Below the pieces are notes generated by a model. That model had not been told where the DNA came from and made no database searches. It was given only the letters and a program-made list of their open reading frames with translations. A stretch of DNA of 64,000 nt, taken from 3107 sp001483205 (GTDB taxonomy: Bacteria > Pseudomonadota > Alphaproteobacteria > Rhodobacterales > Rhodobacteraceae). The translations under genes were made by a program, and so were the position numbers. The stretch spans positions 2,046,001-2,110,000 of the forward strand of contig OZ219809.1 of NCBI GenBank assembly GCA_964291375.2, read 5' to 3'. Each line of letters opens with the position of its first letter. The stretch's first letter is position 1. Below are positions 44,423 through 52,691 of this stretch, piece by piece.

Positions 44423-45460
44423 TCAGGCCGATTTTCGCATCACCAGCGCGCCATCGAACAGTGTGGCCTGTTTTGCCTTCGGGCGCTCACCTGAATCAAT
44501 GACCGACAGCAGCAGGGTCAGGCTGTTCCCGGCAATCGAATCGTAATCCTGCGATACCGTGGTCAGGGACGGGGAGGTGAACCGCGCATAGGGGTGATCA
44601 TCATGGCCTGCGACGCGCAGCGCGTGCCCGTGACCGACCCCGACGCGATAGCCGTGCTCATAAGCAGCGGCAAGCACGCCGATGGCCAGACGATCATTGC
44701 TGCACAGGATCGTGTTCGTGGGCAGAGAGCGCTCTGCCATCATCCGCCCCGCTTCGGCATAGGCGATCTCTTCAAAGTTCCACCCCGTCCCCCCGGCGGC
44801 CAGAATCATCGGGGCCTGCCCCGATGCGCGCATCGCCGCCTCATAGGCCGCGCGCCGCTTGTTGGCGTTGGGGTTGGGGGCCGTGCGCATCTCGAAAAAC
44901 GCGGGCGGCTCTCCGGTGCGGCTCAGATATTCGACGATCAGGCCGATGCTCTGGTCGTTGTTAGAGCCAAAGAACGCATCCCCCGATGCCTCGATGTCAC
45001 AGTCGAACAGCACGGTCGGCACATCACGGCAGAACGCCTTGAGGTCGTCATGCCTTGAGCGCCGCCCGAGCGGGGCAAGCAGAACACCCGCCGGGCGGAT
45101 GGCGCGCAGGCTTTCGAGGTTGCGGGTTTCACGGTCGGGATCGCCATGCGCGCTCAGCAGGATCGGGTTGAAGCCGGATTGCGCACAGAGCGCTTCGAGG
45201 CTGCGGGCTACCTCGGCAAAGAACGGATCGGCAAGATAGGGAACGACGATGCCGATATTGCGGGTAAGCTGCCGGTTCTGGTTGATCGCATAGACATTGG
45301 GGGTATAGTCGTATTGCTTGAGCGCGGCCTCTACCCGTTCCCGCGTCGATTGGCGAACAGAGTTGGGATCGTTGAAGTATTTGGAGAGTGTCGGACGGGA
45401 AATCCCGCTCAGCGTGGCGAACTCTTCCATTGTTTTGACCCGCTCGAGTCCCATTGGCAT
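44423..45460 (-). CDS. LacI-family regulator of the polyol operon
   Basis: A 345-residue regulator; I chose ATG 45460 (MPMGLERVKTM). The helix-turn-helix is TMEEFATLSGISRPTLSKYFND (about 10-31) with the hinge VEAALKQYDYTPN, followed by a periplasmic-binding-protein-like sensor domain (GIVVPYLADPFFAEVARSLE onward, C-terminal LTTVSQDYDSIAG). The recognition helix has RPTLSKYFN instead of the common PTTVSRVLN. It lies directly upstream of smoE in the same direction and probably controls it in response to a polyol. Confidence 0.9.
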   Translation of the reverse strand: MPMGLERVKTMEEFATLSGISRPTLSKYFNDPNSVRQSTRERVEAALKQYDYTPNVYAINQNRQLTRNIGIVVPYLADPFFAEVARSLEALCAQSGFNPILLSAHGDPDRETRNLESLRAIRPAGVLLAPLGRRSRHDDLKAFCRDVPTVLFDCDIEASGDAFFGSNNDQSIGLIVEYLSRTGEPPAFFEMRTAPNPNANKRRAAYEAAMRASGQAPMILAAGGTGWNFEEIAYAEAGRMMAERSLPTNTILCSNDRLAIGVLAAAYEHGYRVGVGHGHALRVAGHDDHPYARFTSPSLTTVSQDYDSIAGNSLTLLLSVIDSGERPKAKQATLFDGALVMRKSA

Positions 45461-45535
45461 ATCTTTTGCACCCTGCTGCCCTGGTTCGGGCCCTGAAGGC
45501 CCGCAAAATTTACACATGGAAAATGTTATGGCGTG

Positions 45536-45567
45536 AGCAGGCAGGTGGTGTCAAGTTTTGCCCGCAT
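45536..45567. repeat. 32-bp direct repeat X, copy 1
   Basis: Identical to 46118-46149. It begins AGCAGGCAGGTGGTGTCAAG. Copy 1 lies upstream of the LacI gene, copy 2 forms the end of the orphan membrane-protein gene. The two bracket the intact tmRNA gene. Confidence 0.85.
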
Positions 45568-45649
45568 GGGGGGCTGGCTTTCCCGGACAAGGACGAGGAC
45601 AGAGCCTTACCGGACCATCCGCCGCATCATTCAGCCACAATCGCAAATG

Positions 45650-45975
45650 AAATGCAGGCTTCTGTTGCCAGGTGCCTGCGGACCCCGCCCTGGGCTGCTA
45701 CACCCGAGGGACTTTGATTCCCTTACCGGCGACCGCTTAGGCGGCGACGGCGAGAGGAGCGCGGTTTGTATTGGCCGCTATTGAGTTTGAACCGATAACG
45801 GCGGTATCCCACCGGGACAAGGCAAACCCCTTTACACGTTCGTCGATCCTGTTTCGGCCCCGCCACAAACGCACCCTGTCGCCGTTCGGGTGCGCTTGTG
45901 GTGGAGCCGCCGGGTACCGCCCCCGGGTCCGATCCGCTTATTGCGGGCACGTTTATGTCCATAGTTCCGAAGAAC
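45650..45975 (-). ncRNA. ssrA: tmRNA, circularly permuted two-piece form
   Basis: Minus strand. First comes the acceptor piece from about 45975 to 45899, ending CGGCTCCACCA; then a 37-base intervening hairpin; then the coding piece from 45861, starting GGGGCCGAAACAGG. GGGGCCG pairs with CGGCTCC as a 7-bp acceptor stem. The tag frame at 45775-45737 encodes ANTNRAPLAVAA and a TAA, a typical alphaproteobacterial degradation tag with an LAVAA-like end for ClpXP. Downstream pseudoknot-like stems continue to a hairpin at 45654-45679. The outer ends are approximate. tmRNA frees stalled ribosomes and tags the unfinished protein. Confidence 0.92.
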
Positions 45976-46119
45976 AGGACGAATATAGGCCGGATGCGCC
46001 GAAACCGCAAGGGGCCGCCGGGCAAGGGACGCGACGGAAGCCGGATTCAGGGCGCGCGCCCCCTTCCCTTCGCCCGCAAATCCCGTATGCTGCCCCCCGT
46101 GACGCGAAAGGTGCGAAAG
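45797..46119. repeat. 323-bp direct repeat R, copy with full ssrA
   Basis: Nearly identical to 46774-47095 apart from a few substitutions and one single-base indel. It holds the ssrA promoter, acceptor piece, intervening hairpin and 5' part of the coding piece, but not the tag. Confidence 0.9.
45982..46010 (-). promoter_or_regulatory. ssrA promoter
   Basis: On the minus strand TTGCGG and TATATT are spaced by 17 bases, placing the start of the precursor near 45975. The same boxes occur in the duplicate at 46959-46987. Confidence 0.65.
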
Positions 46120-46149
46120 CAGGCAGGTGGTGTCAAGTTTTGCCCGCAT
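46118..46149. repeat. 32-bp direct repeat X, copy 2
   Basis: Identical to 45536-45567. It starts where direct repeat R ends and contains the last codons and stop of the orphan gene at 46133-46741. Confidence 0.85.
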
Positions 46150-46741
46150 AGCTTGAGACGATTGATATATTCTTTCCATCAACGACGATTTTGAAGGTTA
46201 CTGTGTCTGCAACAATTTCAAAATGATGTTTGGTAACAGACAGGTATTCCGTCGGTGGAGTGCTGGAAATGGAATTTTCTTCTCCGCCAACTTCACACTT
46301 CTCGTCAAAGCGCTTATCAGATGTCCAGTAGCGCTTAAGCTCAATAGCTTTTGGGTGATTTTTTATCTCCCTAAAAACTGCATCCACAGCAACTACAGCC
46401 GCACCATTGCGACTGAGCACGACACATTTATGCCAATACCGCCTGATCTGTTTTGCTGCTTCCTGCCAAACACCGAGATTCTCTTTAACTGGCTTCGCCG
46501 AAAAGAACACAGCCATAAGCCAAGGAAGCAGTGGAATGATGTTCTCACTAATGACCGTCAGAAACGCAGGCAGCGATGCGCCGGGCGCTACATCGGCGGC
46601 TTCAAATGAAGTGTCAAACTCAGCCTCTAGCCCTCTAAGATACATGGATGACACTTCTTCCTCATCCCAATCCGTGACGACATCATATGTTTCGTCAACC
46701 AGATAGACAAAGATTTCCGTCTCGCTCTCATTTCGTTGCAT
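46133..46741 (-). CDS. Orphan protein with one membrane segment, inserted at ssrA
   Basis: A 202-residue protein I do not recognise. It is acidic at the N-terminus (ESETEIFVYLVDETYDVVTDWDEEE, quoted in part: DVVTDWDEEEVSS), has one hydrophobic stretch about residues 58-82 (TVISENIIPLLPWLMAVFF), and a basic then beta-rich C-terminus ending SSYAGKT. Its GC content is clearly below that of the neighbours. It lies between two copies of the ssrA 5' region, 33 bases downstream of the truncated copy and in the same direction, so the duplicated ssrA promoter can transcribe it. Two W residues and the KRYWTSDKRF segment stand out but match nothing I know. Confidence 0.6.
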   Translation of the reverse strand: MQRNESETEIFVYLVDETYDVVTDWDEEEVSSMYLRGLEAEFDTSFEAADVAPGASLPAFLTVISENIIPLLPWLMAVFFSAKPVKENLGVWQEAAKQIRRYWHKCVVLSRNGAAVVAVDAVFREIKNHPKAIELKRYWTSDKRFDEKCEVGGEENSISSTPPTEYLSVTKHHFEIVADTVTFKIVVDGKNISIVSSYAGKT

Positions 46742-46773
46742 TACAAATTTCCCCCGAAACTCTGAGCAATATC

Positions 46774-46952
46774 AACGGCGGTATCCCACCGGGACAAGGC
46801 AAACCCCTTTACACGTTCGTCGATCCTGTTTCGGCCCCGCCACAAACGCACCCTGTCGCCGTTCGGGTGCGCTTGTGGTGGAGCCGCCGGGTACCGCCCC
46901 CGGGTCCGATCCGCTTATTGCGGGCACGTTTATGTCCATAGTTCCGAAGAAC
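46774..46952 (-). pseudogene. ssrA: Truncated duplicate of ssrA
   Basis: It holds the promoter (boxes at 46959-46987), the acceptor piece ending at 46876, the intervening hairpin and about 65 bases of the coding piece from 46838. Similarity stops at 46774, before the tag frame, so it cannot serve as a tmRNA. An acceptor RNA could still be processed from it. Confidence 0.85.
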
Positions 46953-47095
46953 AGGCCGAATATAGGCCGGATGCGCCGAAACCGCAAGGGGCCGCCGGGC
47001 AAGGGACGCGACGGAAGCCGGATCAGGGCGCGCGCCCCCTTCCCTTCGCTCGCAAATCCCGTATGCTGACCCCCGTGACGCGAAAGGTGCGAAAG
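46774..47095. repeat. 322-bp direct repeat R, copy next to sspB
   Basis: Second copy of 45797-46119. Recombination between the copies would remove a 977-base circle with the orphan gene and leave one intact ssrA. Confidence 0.9.
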
Positions 47096-47119
47096 GCGCA
47101 AACAAGGGGTGTTGACGGC

Positions 47120-47584
47120 ATGTCCGGTACGATTGACTATGGCAACCTTATGCACACCGCCATGCGGCGGCTGATCCGGGATGTGCTCGGCGATGTGGCG
47201 GCGCACGGCCTGCCCGGCACGCATCACTTCTTCATCACTTTTGACACCGAATATCCCGGCGTCCTGATCGCGGACTGGCTGAAAAAACGCTATCCGGGCG
47301 AGATGACGATCGTCATGCAGCACTGGTTCGAGAATCTGGAGGTGGGCGAGGACGGCTTTTCGGTCACGCTGAATTTCGGTGATCAGCCGGAGGTGCTCTA
47401 TATCCCTTACCACGCCATTGTGACATTCGTCGACCCGTCGGTCGAGTTCGGGCTGCGGTTCGAGACCCAGGAAAGCAGAGACGAAAAGGGCGCGGGCGAC
47501 GGGGCACCGGTGATCGGGCAGGCACAGGCGGAAGAGGCGCGCGGCAAGGCAGAGGTTGTCAACCTCGACAGTTTCCGCAAATGA
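47120..47584 (+). CDS. sspB: SspB-type ClpXP adaptor
   Basis: A 154-residue protein of the alphaproteobacterial SspB family, which hands ssrA-tagged proteins to ClpXP. The core HHFFITFDTEYPGVLIADWL (about 35-54) and LNFGDQPEVLYIPYHAIVTFVDPSV match the SspB beta-sandwich. The tail from about residue 120 is polar and ends EVVNLDSFRK, the short C-terminal motif that binds ClpX. It is adjacent to and divergent from ssrA, linking tag and adaptor. The fumC gene starts 54 bases after it. Confidence 0.9.
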   Translation: MSGTIDYGNLMHTAMRRLIRDVLGDVAAHGLPGTHHFFITFDTEYPGVLIADWLKKRYPGEMTIVMQHWFENLEVGEDGFSVTLNFGDQPEVLYIPYHAIVTFVDPSVEFGLRFETQESRDEKGAGDGAPVIGQAQAEEARGKAEVVNLDSFRK

Positions 47585-47637
47585 TCCCGGCGGGTGGCTC
47601 CCCTGCCGCCCGGCCACAGACACCGGAGGACGGCCCG

Positions 47638-49059
47638 ATGACGACAACCCGAACCGAGACCGACAGTTTCGGCCCGCTGGAAGTGCCCGCCGACCGGTAT
47701 TGGGGCGCACAGACCCAGCGCAGCATGATCAACTTTCCCATCGGATGGGAAAAACAGCCGGTCGCCATCATCCGCGCCCTCGGCATCATCAAGCAGGCCT
47801 GCGCCGAGGCCAACCTGGAACAGGGCGGGCTGGATGAAACCCGCGCCAGGGCGATCATCCGGGCGGCGGCAGAGGTCGCGGCGGGCAGGCTTGATGACCA
47901 TTTCCCGCTGGTCGTCTGGCAGACCGGTTCCGGCACCCAGTCCAACATGAACGCCAATGAGGTCATCGCCAACCGCGCCATTGAGATTCTCGGCGGGGTG
48001 ATCGGCTCCAAAGACCCGGTGCATCCCAACGATCACTGCAACATGTCGCAGTCCTCAAACGACACCTTTCCCACCGCCATGCACATCGCGGCGGCGATGA
48101 CGGCGCGGGACGTTTTGCTGCCGGGGCTTGAAAAGCTGCACGCCGCGCTGGTGGCGAAGGTCGGGGAATTTGACGGCATCATCAAGATCGGCCGCACCCA
48201 TACGATGGACGCAACCCCGCTGACCCTTGCGCAGGAGTTTTCCGGCTATGCGCATCAGGTGGCAACCGGGGTCGCACGGGTCAACGCCGCCCTGCCCCGG
48301 ATTTGCGAGCTGGCCCAGGGCGGCACTGCCGTCGGCACCGGGATCAACACGCAAGCCGGATGGGCAGAGAAGGTCGCCGCAAACATGGCCCGCCTGACCG
48401 GTCTGCCCTTCGTCACCGCCCCCAACAAGTTCGAGGCACTGGCCGCCCATGATGCGATGGTCGAGATGTCCGGCGCGCTGAAGGTGGTTGCCGCCAGCCT
48501 GTTCAAGATCGCCAATGACATCCGCCTTTTGGGGTCCGGCCCCCGGTGCGGGTTAGGAGAGCTGATCCTGCCGGAGAATGAACCGGGGTCATCGATCATG
48601 CCGGGCAAGGTGAACCCGACCCAGTGCGAGGCGCTGACCCAGGTGTGCGCCCATGTCTTCGGCAATGACGCGGCGGTGGGTTTTGCCGGGTCGCAGGGCC
48701 ATTTCGAGCTGAATGTCTACAAGCCGATGATCGCCTATAACGTGCTGCAATCCATGCAGCTTTTGGGGGATGCGGCGGCGAGTTTTGCCGATAACTGCGT
48801 CGGGGGCATTCGCGCCGATACCGGGCGGATTGCCCGGATAATGAGCGAAAGCCTGATGCTGGTGACGGCGCTGTCGCCGGTGATCGGCTATGACAATGCC
48901 ACTGCCGTTGCCAAGGCGGCGCATAAGAACGGCACCACGCTGTTGGAAGAGGCGGTCCGGCTGGGATTCGTTGATCAGCAAACATTCGCGCGGGTGGTCC
49001 GGCCCGAAAGGATGATCGGCCCGGCAGACCCGGCGGCCCCGGCAGAAAAGGACGGATGA
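47638..49059 (+). CDS. fumC: Fumarate hydratase, class II
   Basis: A 473-residue enzyme that hydrates fumarate to malate in the TCA cycle. GGAGG lies eight bases before the ATG. WQTGSGTQSNMNANEVI (about 103-119), HPNDHCNMSQSSND (about 136-149) and the family signature GSSIMPGKVNPTQCE (about 318-332) are present. The RHH gene follows directly (TGAATG). Confidence 0.96.
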   Translation: MTTTRTETDSFGPLEVPADRYWGAQTQRSMINFPIGWEKQPVAIIRALGIIKQACAEANLEQGGLDETRARAIIRAAAEVAAGRLDDHFPLVVWQTGSGTQSNMNANEVIANRAIEILGGVIGSKDPVHPNDHCNMSQSSNDTFPTAMHIAAAMTARDVLLPGLEKLHAALVAKVGEFDGIIKIGRTHTMDATPLTLAQEFSGYAHQVATGVARVNAALPRICELAQGGTAVGTGINTQAGWAEKVAANMARLTGLPFVTAPNKFEALAAHDAMVEMSGALKVVAASLFKIANDIRLLGSGPRCGLGELILPENEPGSSIMPGKVNPTQCEALTQVCAHVFGNDAAVGFAGSQGHFELNVYKPMIAYNVLQSMQLLGDAAASFADNCVGGIRADTGRIARIMSESLMLVTALSPVIGYDNATAVAKAAHKNGTTLLEEAVRLGFVDQQTFARVVRPERMIGPADPAAPAEKDG

Positions 49060-49548
49060 ATGAGCGCGCGCGCCGTCAAACGCTCTGTCACGCTGCGGGG
49101 CCACCGGACGAGCGTTTCGCTGGAGGATGCGTTCTGGTATTCATTGCGCGACATCGCCGGGGCGCAGAGGGTTTCAATCAGCGCGCTGGCGGCGGACATA
49201 GATGCAAAGCGCGGGCCGGACACCCGGCTTGCCTCGGCCATTCGCGTTTTTGTGCTGGAATATTATAAAGCACAGGTGGCGGGAAGGGGCGCTTCGCGAG
49301 TGGGTATTTTCCATATGCCTGACGCTATAATAATGATAATCATTATCGGAGCCGTGCTGGTCATCGTTCCTTCACTGGTCGCGTGTTTGATCTACCTTAA
49401 AAGCAAGAAAAACAGGGCGCTGAAAATGATCATCGGAATCGCTTTGACGATCTTCCTATTGCTGTTTGCCGGTTACATCGTTATTATTATGGATGTACGT
49501 AAAAGATCTATAATAAGTACATACAACACTTTTTTTCGGGAATCGTGA
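49060..49548 (+). CDS. RHH_4-type ribbon-helix-helix protein with unusual two-helix membrane tail
   Basis: Residues 1-75 (VKRSVTLRGHRTSVSLEDAFW to ASAIRVFVLEYYK) form the ribbon-helix-helix domain usual after fumC in Rhodobacterales; such proteins are normally about 75-85 residues long. Here another 85 residues follow, with two strong membrane segments (AIIMIIIIGAVLVIVPSLVA and MIIGIALTIFLLLFAGYIVI). GC content drops sharply at about 49300, where the tail starts. The fusion may be the result of inserted foreign DNA joining the old frame. A DNA-binding domain tethered to the membrane is possible but unproven. Confidence 0.75.
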   Translation: MSARAVKRSVTLRGHRTSVSLEDAFWYSLRDIAGAQRVSISALAADIDAKRGPDTRLASAIRVFVLEYYKAQVAGRGASRVGIFHMPDAIIMIIIIGAVLVIVPSLVACLIYLKSKKNRALKMIIGIALTIFLLLFAGYIVIIMDVRKRSIISTYNTFFRES

Positions 49549-50177
49549 TTCGGGCTATCCAACTAGAGCGAGTGGGATCAATGGGCGTAGCAAAGAATAA
49601 TAGGTGGGATAGAAGTTCGGTATACCCGCCCGATATGGAGGCAGCCCGGGAATATGTCAGAGATCTTTATCAAAGCGGGCGTGAGTTCGGATGCGACGCA
49701 GAGATCAGGATGCCGCCGGTCGACCCCAGAGAGTTCGATCCTACTGTCGCTACTCTTCTGGATTACCGTCCCTTCAGATATGTTGTGGTATTTCACGGCG
49801 CGCCGCCTGACATCTCAATGTTTCTGGACCCGAACACCAATGCTCAGCTTTTGGAACAACTCCCTTATTACGAGGATCCTTCTGAAATCGAGAATTGGGC
49901 CTACATGAAGTCGCGTTTTGATCGGATCAGCCGACGGTTTTCAGACCGGCTCAGGTGGCGGGCGGTAGAGTGCCGGGACTTCAGCTATATCGAATTCTGG
50001 GAACGCAGCTTTTGGGGAAGCTGGGAGCAATCTTCATTCAGGCGCGCCACGCCATTGCACACAGGTATCTACGGTCAAACCACCCGGCCCAGCGTCTCGG
50101 CCAGCGCCGCGCCCACTCCCGGGTCAGCGTCCTCTAACGGCGGGCGCAGGGTCAGCCACCGCCTATCCCCCGTCTGA
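49545..50177 (+). CDS. Orphan protein in low-GC islet, 3' end probably replaced
   Basis: Up to 210 residues. The GTG at 49545 overlaps the stop of the previous gene (GTGA); ATG 49581 (MGVAKNNRWD) is an alternative. No family was recognised. A middle section PFRYVVVFHGAPPDISMFLD and the W/F-rich FSYIEFWERSFWGSWEQ look like real protein. The last 35 codons overlap the DapA-like gene on the other strand and are low-complexity (SASAAPTPGSASS), so the native C-terminus was probably lost when this DNA was joined to the chromosome near 50070. Confidence 0.5.
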   Translation: MIRAIQLERVGSMGVAKNNRWDRSSVYPPDMEAAREYVRDLYQSGREFGCDAEIRMPPVDPREFDPTVATLLDYRPFRYVVVFHGAPPDISMFLDPNTNAQLLEQLPYYEDPSEIENWAYMKSRFDRISRRFSDRLRWRAVECRDFSYIEFWERSFWGSWEQSSFRRATPLHTGIYGQTTRPSVSASAAPTPGSASSNGGRRVSHRLSPV

Positions 50178-50983
50178 TGCGCCTTCAGGCTCTTCAGCGC
50201 CGGGATCAGACCGCCCCCCTCAAGCGCCGCACGGTGGCGATTAACCGGCCCTGACAGCACCTCGGCCACTTCATACCGCCCGTCCGCCGCCGCATCATAC
50301 ACCGCCCGGATCGCCGCCACATTCGAGTTGCACCCGGCAGAGATACAACCGCCGCCGCCCAGCCGCATCGCGCGGACCATAACGCTCTCTGAGCCGGGAA
50401 ACACCGAAACCTCCGGCGCGGCCCGGATCACCGCCTGCGTGTTCTGCCAATCCCCGGAACTGTCCTTATAGGCCGCCACGACCCCCGGAAAGGCCGCACT
50501 CAGCCGCCCGGCCAATTCCGGGCTGATCCCGATCCGGGTCATCTGCGGGATATGATAGAGGCAGAGGCGCAGGGCGTCCGAACCAACACCCTCAATCAGT
50601 TGGCCGAAATACCGATACAGCCCGTCATCCGTCGCATTGACGTGGAAAAACGGCGGCAGGACCATCACCGCCCGGCACCCGATGGCCACCGCATGACGGG
50701 TCAGGGTCAGGGTTTCACTGAGCGAACACACCCCCGTCCCCGGCATCAACTGGTCAGGGCGGGCCGCGCCGGACACCACCAGCGCCTCCAGCGCCGCCAT
50801 CCGTTCCGCCGCCGAATGGCCGGCCGCCTCGCCGGTGGTGCCAAAGGGCGACAGGTAATGCGCGCCGTTTGCCAGACACTCAGCGGCGTGCTGGTGATAG
50901 AGCTGTTGCGCGATTGACAGATCACGCTCAAAGGGGGTCAGCAGCGGGGTGATCACGCCGCAAAGCCGGTCCTGTCGGGTCAT
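50075..50983 (-). CDS. Dihydrodipicolinate synthase/N-acetylneuraminate lyase family protein
   Basis: A 302-residue class I aldolase of the DapA/NanA superfamily. GVITPLLTPF (about 9-18), LSPFGTTGEAAGHS (about 44-57), YHIPQMTRIGIS with the catalytic tyrosine, and VVAAYKDSSGDW with the Schiff-base lysine near residue 170 are present. The GTTGE in place of GTTGE/GSTGE is normal. It is not linked to lysine genes, so a catabolic role (for example a 2-keto-3-deoxy sugar acid) is more likely than lysine synthesis. The substrate remains unknown. Confidence 0.85.
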   Translation of the reverse strand: MTRQDRLCGVITPLLTPFERDLSIAQQLYHQHAAECLANGAHYLSPFGTTGEAAGHSAAERMAALEALVVSGAARPDQLMPGTGVCSLSETLTLTRHAVAIGCRAVMVLPPFFHVNATDDGLYRYFGQLIEGVGSDALRLCLYHIPQMTRIGISPELAGRLSAAFPGVVAAYKDSSGDWQNTQAVIRAAPEVSVFPGSESVMVRAMRLGGGGCISAGCNSNVAAIRAVYDAAADGRYEVAEVLSGPVNRHRAALEGGGLIPALKSLKAHQTGDRRWLTLRPPLEDADPGVGAALAETLGRVV

Positions 50984-51020
50984 GTGGTTTTCCCTGTGCT
51001 GCTGTCGGGGCGGGGGCGGG

Positions 51021-52691
51021 TTACTTATAACGCGCGTCGTTCAGTTTCCAGTAGACATCGGTGCCGCGAAGGGGCGAGTCCTCATCTATAAAATCAACGG
51101 GAAATTTACCCTTGTCATTCTGCGCGCTCGCATCGGCACCACCGTCAAGCAGGGCCTCGACCACCGCCGGGTTTTTGTTCGATGCCGCCGCCCGGTGCAG
51201 GGGCGTCCGACCGTCCTTGGTGCGCGCTTCGAGGTCAGCGCCTGCGTCAAGCAGGGCCTGAATGACCGCCGGGTTTCCGTTAAACCATGCCGCCGAGTGC
51301 AGGGGCGTGTTACCGAACTCGTCGCGCGCTTCGAGGTCCGCGCCCGCGCTAATCAGGGCCTCAATCACCGCCGGGTTTTCGTTGCCTGACGCCGCATCGT
51401 GCAGGGGCGTACTATCGTATTCGTCACGCGCTTCGAGGTCAGCGCCTGCGTCAAGCAGGGGCTGAATGACCGCCGGGTTTTCGTTCCATGCCGCAGAGTG
51501 CAGGGGCGTGTTACCGTCCTTGTCGCGCGCGTTGGGGTCAGCGCCAGCGTCAATCAGGGCCTGAATCACCGCCGGGTTCTCATTGGACGCCGCCTCGTGC
51601 AGGGGCGTCCCACCGTCCTCGTCGCGCGCGTTGGGGTCAGCGCCTGCGTCAAGCAGGGCCTGAATGACCGCCGGGTTTTCGTTATATGCCGCAGAGTGCA
51701 GGGGCGTCTCACCCCAATCGTCGCGCGCGTTGAGGTCAGCGCCAGCGTCAATCAGGGCCTCAATCACCGCCGGACCGCTGTGCCTCGCCGCATGGTGCAG
51801 GGGTGTATTATCAAAATTGTCGCGTGCATTCACATCCGCACCGGTGTCAAGACAGGCGCGGAACATGTCATCAGGCGCGTTTTTGAAAAACGTCCTGAAT
51901 TTCATGTCTTCACAACTGATCTGAACCGCGTCTTTCAGCCGCTGCCAGGCATCGGTTCCGACCAGAGGCGACTCTTCGCCGATGTTGTCGAAAGCGAAGT
52001 CCCCCGAATCATTGCGTGCGCCCGGATCGGCCCCTGCGTCAATCAGGGCCTCAATCACCGCCGGGTTCTTGTTGAATCCCGCCGCAAAGTGCAGGGGCGT
52101 ATCACCGTCCTCGTCGCGCGCATTGGGGTCAGCGCCTGCGTCAATCAGGGCCTCAATCACCGCCGGGTTTTTGTTAAATCCCGCCGCCACGTGCAGGGGC
52201 GTCCAACCGTTCTTGGCGCGCGCTTCGAGGTCAGCGCCGCCGTTGAGCAGGGCCTGAATGACCGCCGGGTTCTCATTGAACGCCGCAGCGTGCAGGGGCG
52301 TATCACCGTTCTTGTTGCGCGCGTTGGGGCTGTTGCCTGCGTCAATCAGGGCCTCGATCACCGCCGGGTTTTCGTTTCCATACGCCGCCCAGTGCAGGGG
52401 CGTTCCACCGTCCTCGCCGCGCGCGTTCGGGTCAGCGCCTGCGTCAATCAGGGCCTTGATGACCGCCGGGTTCTCGTTGAACCGCACCGCCCGGTGCAGG
52501 GGCGTCCAACCTTCTTCGGTGCGCGCGTTCACGTCAGCGCCGGCGTTCAGACAGGTTTGGACATCCTCAACGCTTGCTCCTCTGAAAAAGTCTTCAGTAT
52601 TAAACTCGCCGCAATCAGCCGCCTGTGCCTGCCCGCCGGTCAGCAGCAAGGCGGCCAGCCCCGCCGCCAGAGTCATCATCTTCGCTTTCAT
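51021..52691 (-). CDS. Exported ankyrin-repeat protein
   Basis: A 556-residue protein with a signal peptide ending at GQAQAAD (about residue 25), followed by about 14 ankyrin units of 33-36 residues with the pattern NENPAVIxALLDAGAD, then ARDxxGxTPLHxAA. They form two blocks of about six and seven units, separated at about residues 230-290 by a non-repeat segment (CEDMKFRTFFKNAPDDMF); each block ends with a FPVDFIDEDSPLRGTD-like cap. GGAGG precedes the ATG. The repeats are very alike at DNA level, indicating recent amplification. Exported ankyrin proteins in symbionts can act on host cells; that is inference here. Retention in the periplasm is equally possible. Confidence 0.88.
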   Translation of the reverse strand: MKAKMMTLAAGLAALLLTGGQAQAADCGEFNTEDFFRGASVEDVQTCLNAGADVNARTEEGWTPLHRAVRFNENPAVIKALIDAGADPNARGEDGGTPLHWAAYGNENPAVIEALIDAGNSPNARNKNGDTPLHAAAFNENPAVIQALLNGGADLEARAKNGWTPLHVAAGFNKNPAVIEALIDAGADPNARDEDGDTPLHFAAGFNKNPAVIEALIDAGADPGARNDSGDFAFDNIGEESPLVGTDAWQRLKDAVQISCEDMKFRTFFKNAPDDMFRACLDTGADVNARDNFDNTPLHHAARHSGPAVIEALIDAGADLNARDDWGETPLHSAAYNENPAVIQALLDAGADPNARDEDGGTPLHEAASNENPAVIQALIDAGADPNARDKDGNTPLHSAAWNENPAVIQPLLDAGADLEARDEYDSTPLHDAASGNENPAVIEALISAGADLEARDEFGNTPLHSAAWFNGNPAVIQALLDAGADLEARTKDGRTPLHRAAASNKNPAVVEALLDGGADASAQNDKGKFPVDFIDEDSPLRGTDVYWKLNDARYK

